From the NCBI GenBank assembly GCA_026416775.1, contig JAOAEN010000096.1, positions 1 to 5,614 of the forward strand: DNA of 5,614 bases. Reading direction: 5' to 3'. Below the pieces are notes generated by a model. The model ran no database searches. It was not told the DNA's origin and saw only the letters and a program-made list of their open reading frames with translations. Source of the stretch: Dehalococcoidales bacterium. GTDB taxonomy: Bacteria > Chloroflexota > Dehalococcoidia > Dehalococcoidales > RBG-16-60-22. Numbering within the stretch: the first letter of the stretch is position 1; the number at the start of each line of letters is the position of its first letter. Both the position numbers and the translations under genes were made by a program. Positions 1-5,614 of this stretch are shown here, one piece after another.

Positions 1-185
1 AAGAGACAGGCTTTCCCCCCGCAGTCAATCACACGGGTACCGGCACCGCAGACACCGTCAAGCTCATCACGGCTTCCAAGACACAGGATTCTGTCCCCCG
101 CGATGGCAACGAAATCGGCGGCGGGAGAGCCGGCCTCCATCGTGATGATGCGGGCATTCTTCAGGACAATATCTGCCTTCGGCAC
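1..185 (-). CDS. Amidohydrolase family protein (YtcJ-like), N-terminal fragment
   Basis: The visible 61 residues read like the start of a metal-dependent amidohydrolase of the amidohydrolase_3/YtcJ group. An opening ADIVLKNARIITM (residues 4-16) is followed by FVAIAGDRILCLG (25-37) and GTRVIDCGGKACL (49-61), the small beta-sandwich that precedes the TIM barrel in this superfamily. The metal-binding HxH motif would lie beyond the left edge, so substrate and catalytic competence cannot be judged. The start is GTG at 185-183. An in-frame TGA lies 27 nt upstream with no ATG, GTG or TTG between, and AAAGG (196-192) sits 6 nt before the GTG. The gene is divergent from nadE and shares its promoter region. 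Family-level assignment is fairly safe; any specific function (aryl-amidase, deaminase, dihydroorotase-like) would be a guess. Confidence 0.75.
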   Translation of the reverse strand, partial: MPKADIVLKNARIITMEAGSPAADFVAIAGDRILCLGSRDELDGVCGAGTRVIDCGGKACL

Positions 186-188
186 GGT

Positions 189-196
189 CCACCTTT
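189..196 (-). promoter_or_regulatory. Ribosome binding site of the amidohydrolase gene
   Basis: The minus strand reads AAAGGTGG, then ACC, then the GTG start at 185. The AAAGG part gives a 6-nt spacing to the start. It supports GTG as initiator and overlaps by two bases the -35 element of the opposing nadE promoter. Confidence 0.6.
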
Positions 197-224
197 GACC
201 CGGATACCTTCATGCCAGTATACT
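195..224 (+). promoter_or_regulatory. Predicted sigma70-type promoter for nadE
   Basis: The -35 element TTGACC (195-200) and the -10 element TATACT (219-224) are separated by 18 bp. Each matches the consensus at 5 of 6 positions. The expected transcription start is near 231, giving a leader of about 25 nt before GTG 257. The ATG at 212 would lie upstream of the transcript. Confidence 0.65.
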
Positions 225-246
225 ACCTGTTAGCAGGGCCCGCCAA
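217..246 (-). promoter_or_regulatory. Predicted divergent promoter for the amidohydrolase gene
   Basis: On the minus strand, TTGGCG (246-241) lies 18 bp before TATACT (222-217). The -10 is a 5/6 match and the -35 a 4/6 match. The -10 is shared with the nadE promoter because AGTATACT (217-224) is its own reverse complement. The predicted start near 210 would give a leader of about 25 nt before GTG 185. The weaker -35 makes this call less certain than the nadE promoter. Confidence 0.45.
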
Positions 247-250
247 GGAA
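245..250 (+). promoter_or_regulatory. Ribosome binding site deciding the nadE start
   Basis: AAGGAA lies 6 nt before GTG 257, while the ATG at 212 has no comparable purine tract. Together with the promoter position it favours the GTG start. It overlaps by two bases the -35 element of the opposing promoter (246-241). Confidence 0.55.
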
Positions 251-256
251 AGAACG

Positions 257-985
257 GTGGAAACGGAAGAGAGAGTGCACCGCCTTGTGGCGTGGATAAA
301 AGACGCCGTGAAGGGTGCCGGTTTTCGCGGCGTGGTCTTCGGGATGAGCGGTGGGATAGACTCGTCCCTCCTTGCCGTGCTCTGCAAGCGGGCTTTCCCC
401 GAAAACGTCCTCGGCCTGGTCATGCCCTGCCACAGCATCCCGGAAGATAAAGCCCACGCGGAACTGGTTGCCGATAAGTTCGGTATTCCCACCAGGACGG
501 TGGTGCTGGATGCCGTCTATGATACCCTCATCGGGGTGCTGCCCGGACAGAGCACGGATGAGTCCGTGGTACGTCTTGCGCAGGGTAACCTCAAGGCGCG
601 GCTCAGGATGATCGTGCTCTATTACTTCGCCAACCAGATGAACTACATCGTTGCCGGCTCCTCCAACCGCAGCGAGCTTGCCATCGGCTACTTTACCAAG
701 TACGGTGACGGCGGTGTGGACATCATGCCGCTCGGTAACCTTGTCAAGCAGGAGATAAGGGAACTGTCCCGCCACCTCGGCATCCCCCAGGTCATCATTG
801 ATAAGCCGCCATCCGCGGGCCTGTGGGAAGGCCAGACCGATGAGGCTGAAATGGGCTTCACCTACGAGGTGCTTGACCGCTACCTTCTCACCGGAGATGC
901 TCCGGATGACATCAAAGCCCACATTGAGAGAAGGATGCGTTCGAGCCGGCACAAAAGGGCACTCCCGCCAATACCGCAGTTCTGA
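257..985 (+). CDS. nadE: NH3-dependent NAD(+) synthetase
   Basis: This cytoplasmic enzyme makes the last step of NAD synthesis: nicotinic acid adenine dinucleotide is adenylated with ATP and amidated with ammonia. From the GTG start the protein has 242 residues. The N-type ATP pyrophosphatase loop SGGIDSS is at 31-37, NLKARLR at 111-117, the GSSNRSE segment at 134-140, GYFTKYGDGGVDI at 144-156, and KPPSAGLWEGQTDE at 183-196. These are signatures of NadE in order. There is no N-terminal glutaminase (nitrilase-like) domain, so free ammonia or a separate amidotransferase must supply nitrogen. An in-frame ATG at 212 would add 15 residues (MPVYYLLAGPAKERT). I prefer GTG 257 because the family's conserved part begins just after it, AAGGAA precedes it, and the predicted promoter -10 covers ATG 212. 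The gene appears to be transcribed alone; 151 bp separate it from cca, which has its own promoter. Confidence 0.95.
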   Translation: METEERVHRLVAWIKDAVKGAGFRGVVFGMSGGIDSSLLAVLCKRAFPENVLGLVMPCHSIPEDKAHAELVADKFGIPTRTVVLDAVYDTLIGVLPGQSTDESVVRLAQGNLKARLRMIVLYYFANQMNYIVAGSSNRSELAIGYFTKYGDGGVDIMPLGNLVKQEIRELSRHLGIPQVIIDKPPSAGLWEGQTDEAEMGFTYEVLDRYLLTGDAPDDIKAHIERRMRSSRHKRALPPIPQF

Positions 986-1093
986 AAGCGCGCACGGGAG
1001 TCCGCCTACAGCTTCCGCGTGGCTTCGTCTGCCTCCGGCTATGGATACGGGGGTAAGGAACACCGCCAGCTATGGGAAACCAAACCCCGCCGC

Positions 1094-1106
1094 TATCAAC
1101 TTGATA
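1094..1106. repeat. 13-bp palindrome over the cca -35 element
   Basis: TATCAA-C-TTGATA is a perfect 6-bp inverted repeat around one central base. Its right half is exactly the predicted -35 hexamer, and CTTGAT recurs at 1116-1121, 16 bp after the first copy. It could be an operator for a repressor. A 6-bp inverted repeat is expected by chance about once in a window this size, so position is the only argument. Confidence 0.3.
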
Positions 1107-1129
1107 AATTCAGCCCTTGATTGTATAGT
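1101..1129 (+). promoter_or_regulatory. Predicted sigma70-type promoter of the cca-secD-secF operon
   Basis: The -35 element TTGATA (1101-1106) and the -10 element TATAGT (1124-1129) have a 17-bp spacer; each matches the consensus at 5 of 6 positions. The surroundings are markedly AT-richer than the flanking genes. The transcription start should fall near 1136, next to the cca ATG at 1137. Upstream, 986-1093 holds nothing I can identify: no ORF of note and no stem followed by a T-run. Confidence 0.7.
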
Positions 1130-1136
1130 TTAACAG

Positions 1137-2642
1137 ATGCCCCTTTTGATGATGGAAGATTCAAAACAGGCAGCAAGCTCGGAGACCTGCCGGCTACTCG
1201 CCGAAATCAGCCGCCTTTTCCGCGCGAAAGGAATAAAAGCCTTTCTCGTCGGCGGGTTTCTGCGGGACAGCCTCCTCGGGCGGAAGACGCTTGACCTTGA
1301 TATCGCCGTAGATGGCGATGCCCCCGAAATCGCCCGGCAACTGGCGGATGAAATCGGCGGAAGGTATGTCCTTCTTGACGACGCGAGAAAGACGGCAAGG
1401 GTCATCATTCCGGACAGCGGGCTACAGATTGACCTCACCACCGTTGAAGGGGACATCACCGGGGATCTTGCCCGGCGCGACTTCACGGTGAATGCCATGG
1501 CAATTGAGCTTGAAAAAGCCGCAAGCCCGGACCTGACAGGGCTCATCGACCCGTTCGGCGGAAGGGATGACCTGTCACGGGGGGTCATCCGCGCGGTGAG
1601 TGATGCGGTGTTCCGGGAAGATGCGGTGCGCCTCCTGCGGGCGGTGCGCCTTGCCGCGGAGCTCGGCTTTGCCATCGAAAGCTCAACCGCGGCACTCGTC
1701 CGCCGCGACCTCGGCTTCATCCGTCACGTCCCCGGAGAAAGGGTAAGGGAGGAGCTCCTGCGCATCTTCGCCCTGCCGGATGCCGGCAGACACATCGCCC
1801 GTCTTGAAGAGCTGGGGATACTCACCGCCCTCATCCCCGAGCTTGAGGCAGCACGAGACGTAAGACAACCCCCGCTCCACGTCTGGGATGTCCTCACCCA
1901 CTCGATCATGACGGTGGCGGCGGTGGCTGCCGTCCTACGGGAAGACCGGTGGGAATATGCAGGTGATGAGACCATCGGCCTTGTTCCCTGGTCGCATGAA
2001 CTTAATGAGCATTTTGATGAGGTCATAAGCCACGGCAGCACGAGGCGGTCGCTCATCCGGCTTGCCGCCCTTCTCCACGACATCGCCAAGCCGCGGACAA
2101 AGACCCTTGACACGCAGGGACGCGCCCGCTTTCTGGGTCATGCCGAGCAGGGTGCAGATGACGCCGGGATCATCATGACAAGGCTGAGGTTCAGCCACCG
2201 GGAAATTGAGCTGGTGAAGCTGCTCATAACCCACCACCTCAGGCCCACACAGATGAGCCAGGAGGGGATGCCCACAAGGCGGGCGATCTACCGCTACTTC
2301 CGCGATACGGGCCGGTCCGGCATTGACCTGCTTTACCTTTCGCTTGCCGACCACCTTGCCACGCGCGGGCAGACGCTGGACAGGGACGAATGGGCAAAAC
2401 ACACCGCCGTAGTAAAACACGTCCTTGACCAGTACTTCGCCACACCTGCCCCCCTGCCTCCCAGACTCATCAGCGGCCATGATATCATGGAAACATTCAG
2501 GCTTCCCCCCGGGCCCGAGATCGGCAGGCTCCTTGAAGCGGCAAGGGAAGCCCAGGCGGCCGGTGAAATCAAAAGCAGAGAAGAGGCCCTAGAGCTTGTA
2601 AGACACCTCATCGGTAAGAACACCACAACAACTAACCACTAG
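1137..2642 (+). CDS. cca: CCA-adding tRNA nucleotidyltransferase with HD domain
   Basis: The protein of 501 residues belongs to the class II tRNA nucleotidyltransferase/poly(A) polymerase family, which adds or repairs the 3' CCA of tRNA from CTP and ATP. The nucleotidyltransferase head shows GGFLRD (39-44), the metal-binding DLD (53-55), RRDFTVNAMA (113-122), DPFGGRDDL (138-146) and the nucleotide-selecting motif EDAVRLLR (161-168). An HD phosphohydrolase domain follows with a complete set of likely metal ligands: H255, H314-D315, H335, H366/H367 and D405. It could trim 2',3'-cyclic phosphates or other 3' ends, as HD domains do in E. coli CCA enzyme. About 58 residues separate H255 from H314, suggesting an inserted loop near 270-302. 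A pure poly(A) polymerase or A-adding enzyme is possible; the EDxxR motif fits full CCA activity. The ATG at 1137 has no Shine-Dalgarno site; ATGs at 1149 and 1152 are alternatives. First gene of the operon. Confidence 0.9.
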   Translation: MPLLMMEDSKQAASSETCRLLAEISRLFRAKGIKAFLVGGFLRDSLLGRKTLDLDIAVDGDAPEIARQLADEIGGRYVLLDDARKTARVIIPDSGLQIDLTTVEGDITGDLARRDFTVNAMAIELEKAASPDLTGLIDPFGGRDDLSRGVIRAVSDAVFREDAVRLLRAVRLAAELGFAIESSTAALVRRDLGFIRHVPGERVREELLRIFALPDAGRHIARLEELGILTALIPELEAARDVRQPPLHVWDVLTHSIMTVAAVAAVLREDRWEYAGDETIGLVPWSHELNEHFDEVISHGSTRRSLIRLAALLHDIAKPRTKTLDTQGRARFLGHAEQGADDAGIIMTRLRFSHREIELVKLLITHHLRPTQMSQEGMPTRRAIYRYFRDTGRSGIDLLYLSLADHLATRGQTLDRDEWAKHTAVVKHVLDQYFATPAPLPPRLISGHDIMETFRLPPGPEIGRLLEAAREAQAAGEIKSREEALELVRHLIGKNTTTTNH

Positions 2643-2646
2643 AGGA
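2641..2646 (+). promoter_or_regulatory. secD ribosome binding site overlapping the cca stop
   Basis: AGAGGA begins within the cca stop codon TAG (2640-2642) and lies 6 nt before the secD ATG at 2653. A ribosome finishing cca would stand on the secD site, which favours coupled translation. Confidence 0.7.
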
Positions 2647-2652
2647 ACGGAT

Positions 2653-4203
2653 ATGGCACGCAGACACGTAATTTTGTTCTTCATCATTCTGGCGATCCTT
2701 GCCTTCACCATCTGGGCGCTCGTCCCGCTGGATGGCGAAAGGTTCGGACGCAAGGGGCTCCGCCTCGGGCTTGACCTTGTCGGCGGGGTGCACCTCGTCT
2801 ATCAGGCAGACTTCTCCGAGAACATAAGCGCTACCGAAAAGTCCGCCGCGATGGACCGGGCAAAGCTCACCATCGAAAAACGCATTGATGCCTTCGGGGT
2901 GACGGAGCCGGTTATCCAGAAGCTCGGCGAGGACCGCATCATGATCCAGTTACCGGGATTTACCGATATTGAGGCGGCAAAGAAGCTCGTCGAGCAGACC
3001 GGCTTCCTTGAGTTCCGCGAGGTGGAGAAGAAACCGAACGGAGAGCTTGTCTACCTCAGGGACTACATCTCGGGCAACGTGACCGATTTCTTTGACAAGA
3101 AAGAGACCGCCCCGCGGCTTTTCGTGAACGAATACGGCGAGGGTAAAGAGTTCGGCAGACCGGTTGCCTTCCTCAGCAAGAACGGAGACGGAGCACTCAT
3201 TTTCACCGATATCAACGGTAATCCCATTGAGCGTGCCTCACTCAGCCAGTACGGCAATGTAGCCTCCTGGATCCCCTCACGCGGTAGCGACGGCACCCCG
3301 CTTACCGGCGATCTCCTTGAGGATGCCCAGCCGAACCTGGGGGGAAGCCTGCGCACCGAGCCCGAGGTCGATATCAAGTGGGATGCGAAGGGAAGCAAGA
3401 TCTTTGATGAAATTGCGGCGCGGCTGTACCATCCCACCGACCAGTCCCTTTCACATGCCCTCGGCATTTTCCTGGACAATACGCTCCTTTCTGCCCCGCG
3501 GGTGAGGGCGCAGTCGTTCCAGGGCAGGGGTGTCATCTCCGGGAGTTTCACGATGAAGCAGGCGGAAGACCTCGCCAACCTCCTGAGGTCCGGCGCACTG
3601 CCCGTGCGGCTGCATAAACCGCCGCTCTATCAGGAGAAGGTCTCCGCCACACTCGGTGCGGAATTCATTGATAAGAGCTGGAAAGCCGGGCTCATCGGCA
3701 TCATCCTCATCATGCTTTTCATGACCGCCTATTATAGGCTGCCCGGTTTCGTCGCCAGCGTGGCCCTCGTCTTCTACGCCATGCTTACCCTTGCGATCTG
3801 CAAGCTCTGGCCGATAACCCTGAGCCTGGGCAGCATCGGCGGGATCATCGTCTCCATCGGGCTTGCCGTGGACGCCAACGTGCTCATCTTCGAACGGATG
3901 AAGGAAGAGCTGCGCAGCGGCCGCACCCTCTTTGCCGCAACGGAAAACGGCTTCCACCGCGCCTGGACCGCCATCTTTGATAGCTTCATCACCACGGTCA
4001 TTGCCTGTATCATCCTCATCTGGCTGGCAACGACAGCGATGCGCAACGCCGTGGTCAGCGGCTTCGCGATAACCCTTCTCATCGGCTCGACGGTCAGCCT
4101 CTTTACTGCGATCACCGTGACGCGCACCTTCCTGCAGCTTGTCATCAACACACCGCTTGCCCAGAAAATCTGGCTATTTTCCGTAACCGGAGGCAAGAAA
4201 TAA
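2653..4203 (+). CDS. secD: Protein translocase subunit SecD
   Basis: SecD partners SecF in the inner membrane; the complex uses the proton gradient to pull exported proteins out of the SecYEG channel after SecA has acted. The 516-residue protein has an N-terminal membrane segment (about 6-24), the LGLDLVGGVHLVY motif (38-50), a large extracytoplasmic P1 domain (about 50-335) including TGDLLEDAQP (218-227), and five further membrane segments (about 346-500). The key proton-relay motif VDANVLIFER is intact, with D407 in VDAN (406-409). The TM5 motif usually written DxNxTT reads DSFITT (443-448), so Asn is replaced by F445. The length is within the range of stand-alone SecD proteins and shorter than E. 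coli SecD. The stop TAA shares its last base with the secF start. GGAGG at 4189-4193, inside this gene, is the secF ribosome binding site. Confidence 0.95.
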   Translation: MARRHVILFFIILAILAFTIWALVPLDGERFGRKGLRLGLDLVGGVHLVYQADFSENISATEKSAAMDRAKLTIEKRIDAFGVTEPVIQKLGEDRIMIQLPGFTDIEAAKKLVEQTGFLEFREVEKKPNGELVYLRDYISGNVTDFFDKKETAPRLFVNEYGEGKEFGRPVAFLSKNGDGALIFTDINGNPIERASLSQYGNVASWIPSRGSDGTPLTGDLLEDAQPNLGGSLRTEPEVDIKWDAKGSKIFDEIAARLYHPTDQSLSHALGIFLDNTLLSAPRVRAQSFQGRGVISGSFTMKQAEDLANLLRSGALPVRLHKPPLYQEKVSATLGAEFIDKSWKAGLIGIILIMLFMTAYYRLPGFVASVALVFYAMLTLAICKLWPITLSLGSIGGIIVSIGLAVDANVLIFERMKEELRSGRTLFAATENGFHRAWTAIFDSFITTVIACIILIWLATTAMRNAVVSGFAITLLIGSTVSLFTAITVTRTFLQLVINTPLAQKIWLFSVTGGKK

Positions 4204-5129
4204 TGCTGGATATCATCGGCAAAAGATACTGGTTCTTCCTTATCTCTGGCATTCTCATCATCATCGCCATCTTCTCACTTGCGGTGTTCGGACTTAAGCC
4301 GAGCATTGAGTTCAGCAGCGGCTCGCTCCTCACCGTGAGGCTGGAAAAACCCGTAGAGTATGCTGAGTTCTCAAGAGCGGTGGCTGCCCTTGGTCAGCCC
4401 AATGCCATCGTCCAGAAGGTGGGCACCTATGACTACCTCATCCGCACCGGCGAGCTCAGCGAGGAAGTCAAGCTCAAACTGGAGGAGGGGCTGCGCGAGC
4501 GCTTCGGGGCGATTTCCGAGGCGAGCTTCAGCTCGGTATCCCCCATGGTGGCACATGAGACCACCCGCAACGCCTTCATCGCCGTGCTCATCGCCATGGT
4601 GGGTATGCTCTTCTACATCGTCTGGGCATTCCGCCGTATGCCCAAGCCGTTCCGCTGGGGTATCTGTTTTACTGCCGCCCTTGTCCATGACATCCTGGTA
4701 ACAATGGGGGTCTTCTCGCTCCTCGGGCGTATCTTCGGCTGGGAGATGAACCTGATGTTTATCACCGGGCTTCTGGCAATCGCAGGTATAAGCTCAAACA
4801 ACACCATCATCGTCTTTGACCGGATACGGGAAAACCAGAAAATGGGCGTTGCCCGTGATTTTGAAATGGTTGTCAACCGCAGTCAGATTGAGACGATAGG
4901 CCGCTCGCTCAACACCACCATCACCACGCTGATTGCCCTCGTCGCCCTGATCCTCTTCGTGGGGGGCAGCATCCAGAACTTCGTCATCGCCCTGACCATC
5001 GGTCTTATTGCCGGCACGTTTGATTCCGTCTTCGTGGCGCCCGGGCTGCTTGTCGTCTGGGATAAGAAGGAATGGGGCAGATTCATCGGGAAGAAACCGA
5101 CCGCCGCCGTCCCCGCCAAGGCAGGATAA
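4203..5129 (+). CDS. secF: Protein translocase subunit SecF
   Basis: This is the membrane partner of SecD in post-SecA protein export. The 308-residue protein has a first membrane segment (about 10-31), a periplasmic-type P4 domain (about 32-118) and five more segments (about 124-143, 152-174, 184-205, 237-256, 261-285). Family motifs include ALVHDILVTMGVFSLLG (159-175), the NNTIIVFDRIREN stretch (199-211) and RSLNTTITTL (234-243). Two motifs differ from the usual form: the head motif normally GIDFxGG reads SIEFSSG (34-40), and the NDT of TM4 reads NNT, so the usually conserved Asp is N200. R234, corresponding to the functionally important Arg of the next helix, is kept. The start ATG overlaps the secD stop by one base (TAATG), with GGAGG 9 nt upstream. 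The last 58 nt are overlapped by the inferred start of the transporter gene. Confidence 0.94.
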   Translation: MLDIIGKRYWFFLISGILIIIAIFSLAVFGLKPSIEFSSGSLLTVRLEKPVEYAEFSRAVAALGQPNAIVQKVGTYDYLIRTGELSEEVKLKLEEGLRERFGAISEASFSSVSPMVAHETTRNAFIAVLIAMVGMLFYIVWAFRRMPKPFRWGICFTAALVHDILVTMGVFSLLGRIFGWEMNLMFITGLLAIAGISSNNTIIVFDRIRENQKMGVARDFEMVVNRSQIETIGRSLNTTITTLIALVALILFVGGSIQNFVIALTIGLIAGTFDSVFVAPGLLVVWDKKEWGRFIGKKPTAAVPAKAG

Positions 5130-5614
5130 TCTCTTCAGGGAAGGCAAAGGCAGCCGCCGTCTCCATTGCCTCCAACACGGCGCTCATCCTGCTTAAGGTG
5201 ATTGCCGGGTTGATGACCGGCAGCATCAGCCTCATCGCGGAAGCCATCCACAGCCTGATGGACCTTGCCGCGGCGCTGGTCGCTTTCTTCAGCGTCCGCA
5301 TCGCGGATAAGCCCGCTGATACCGAGCACCCCTTCGGTCACGGTAAGGCGGAGAACGTGAGCGGGGCGGTGGAGGCAATCCTCATTTTTGCCGCGGCCGG
5401 CATCATCATCTACGAGGCCGTCCGCAGAATAGTTGAGGGCAGCAGCCTGGAAATGCTTGAGCTGGGCATTGCAGTCATGCTTGTTTCCATCGTGGTGAAC
5501 ATGACCGTTGCCCGCTACCTCACAAAGGTCTCCCGCCGGACGGACTCGCTCGCCCTTGAAGCGGATGCCGCACACCTCACCACCGATGTCATGACCATGG
5601 TCGGGGTACTCTGC
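5072..5614 (+). CDS. Cation diffusion facilitator (CDF) metal transporter, C-terminally cut by the window
   Basis: The open frame runs 181 codons to the right edge and encodes a CDF-family divalent metal/proton antiporter. TM1 is near residues 29-47. TM2 carries SLIAEAIHSLMD with H60 and D64. The conserved EHPFGHGKAEN loop follows (about 83-93), then TM3 and TM4. TM5 has EADAAHLTTD with H168 and D172. In the YiiP structure the equivalent positions form the transport site. An HxxxD in both TM2 and TM5 is the pattern of zinc-type CDFs, while manganese-type members have Asp-rich sites, so zinc (perhaps also cadmium or iron) is the best inference. The cytoplasmic C-terminal domain is missing here. 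The start is uncertain: an in-frame TAA stands at 5063-5065, and ATG 5072 is the only ATG, GTG or TTG before TM1. It gives a basic N-terminus and a 58-nt overlap with secF. Starts at GTG 5198 or ATG 5213 would destroy TM1. Confidence 0.85.
   Translation, partial: MGQIHREETDRRRPRQGRIISSGKAKAAAVSIASNTALILLKVIAGLMTGSISLIAEAIHSLMDLAAALVAFFSVRIADKPADTEHPFGHGKAENVSGAVEAILIFAAAGIIIYEAVRRIVEGSSLEMLELGIAVMLVSIVVNMTVARYLTKVSRRTDSLALEADAAHLTTDVMTMVGVLC

Noticed and set aside
986..1060. Possible terminator after nadE
   Set aside because: Only short matches such as GGAG with CTCC are found and no T-run follows, so no intrinsic terminator can be supported.
230..1063. 277-codon open frame on the minus strand across nadE
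   Set aside because: It lies almost wholly antisense to a clearly identified nadE, its translation resembles no family I know, and long antisense frames are common in high-GC genes.
1038..1075. Repeated GCTATGG in the nadE-cca gap (1038-1044 and 1069-1075)
   Set aside because: A 7-bp repeat is expected by chance and has no relation to the promoter elements.
798..1133. Plus-strand open frame from within nadE into the intergenic gap
   Set aside because: It is out of frame with nadE, has no ribosome binding site, ends inside the cca promoter and gives an Arg/Ser/Pro-rich translation typical of a shadow frame.
3451..3957. 168-codon minus-strand open frame within secD
   Set aside because: It is antisense to SecD membrane segments, and its acidic, His-rich translation is the expected mirror of hydrophobic codons.
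5135..5575. 146-codon minus-strand open frame opposite the CDF gene
   Set aside because: The plus strand encodes recognisable CDF motifs over the same bases; the minus frame is a shadow with low-complexity His/Asp-rich translation.

Overview
The window carries ordinary bacterial housekeeping genes at fairly high GC. I see no mobile element, CRISPR array, RNA gene or phage gene. The bacterial assignment rests on sigma70-type -35/-10 promoters, Shine-Dalgarno sites, an HD-domain CCA-adding enzyme and separate SecD and SecF proteins. A Chloroflexota (Dehalococcoidia-like) origin is my best guess from the protein flavour. That is an inference, not something the sequence proves.

Left part (1-985): a minus-strand gene whose N-terminus looks like a YtcJ-type amidohydrolase runs off the left edge. 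It is divergent from nadE, which encodes ammonia-dependent NAD synthetase. The 71 bp between their proposed GTG starts hold two face-to-face promoters that share one palindromic -10 element (217-224). Each -35 element touches the other gene's ribosome binding site. This layout argues that nadE starts at GTG 257 and not at the upstream ATG 212.

Middle (986-1136): 151 bp without a gene. I see no convincing intrinsic terminator for nadE. A strong promoter at 1101-1129 ends so close to the next ATG that the transcript is predicted to be leaderless or nearly so. A 13-bp palindrome overlaps its -35 element.

Right part (1137-5614): a tightly packed rightward operon of cca (tRNA CCA-adding enzyme with an HD domain), secD, secF and a cation diffusion facilitator (CDF) metal transporter cut by the right edge. 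cca-secD are 10 nt apart, secD/secF overlap by 1 nt (TAATG), and secF/CDF overlap by an inferred 58 nt. The products serve tRNA 3'-end maturation, proton-driven protein export through SecYEG, and probably zinc or related divalent-cation efflux. Close spacing suggests co-transcription and translational coupling. No functional link between CCA addition and secretion is evident.

The points most worth checking are the symmetric bidirectional promoter, the predicted leaderless cca mRNA, the replacement of a normally conserved transmembrane Asp by Asn in SecF (N200) together with a DSF in place of the usual DxN in SecD, and the unusual start of the CDF gene. I did not find a clear undescribed system.
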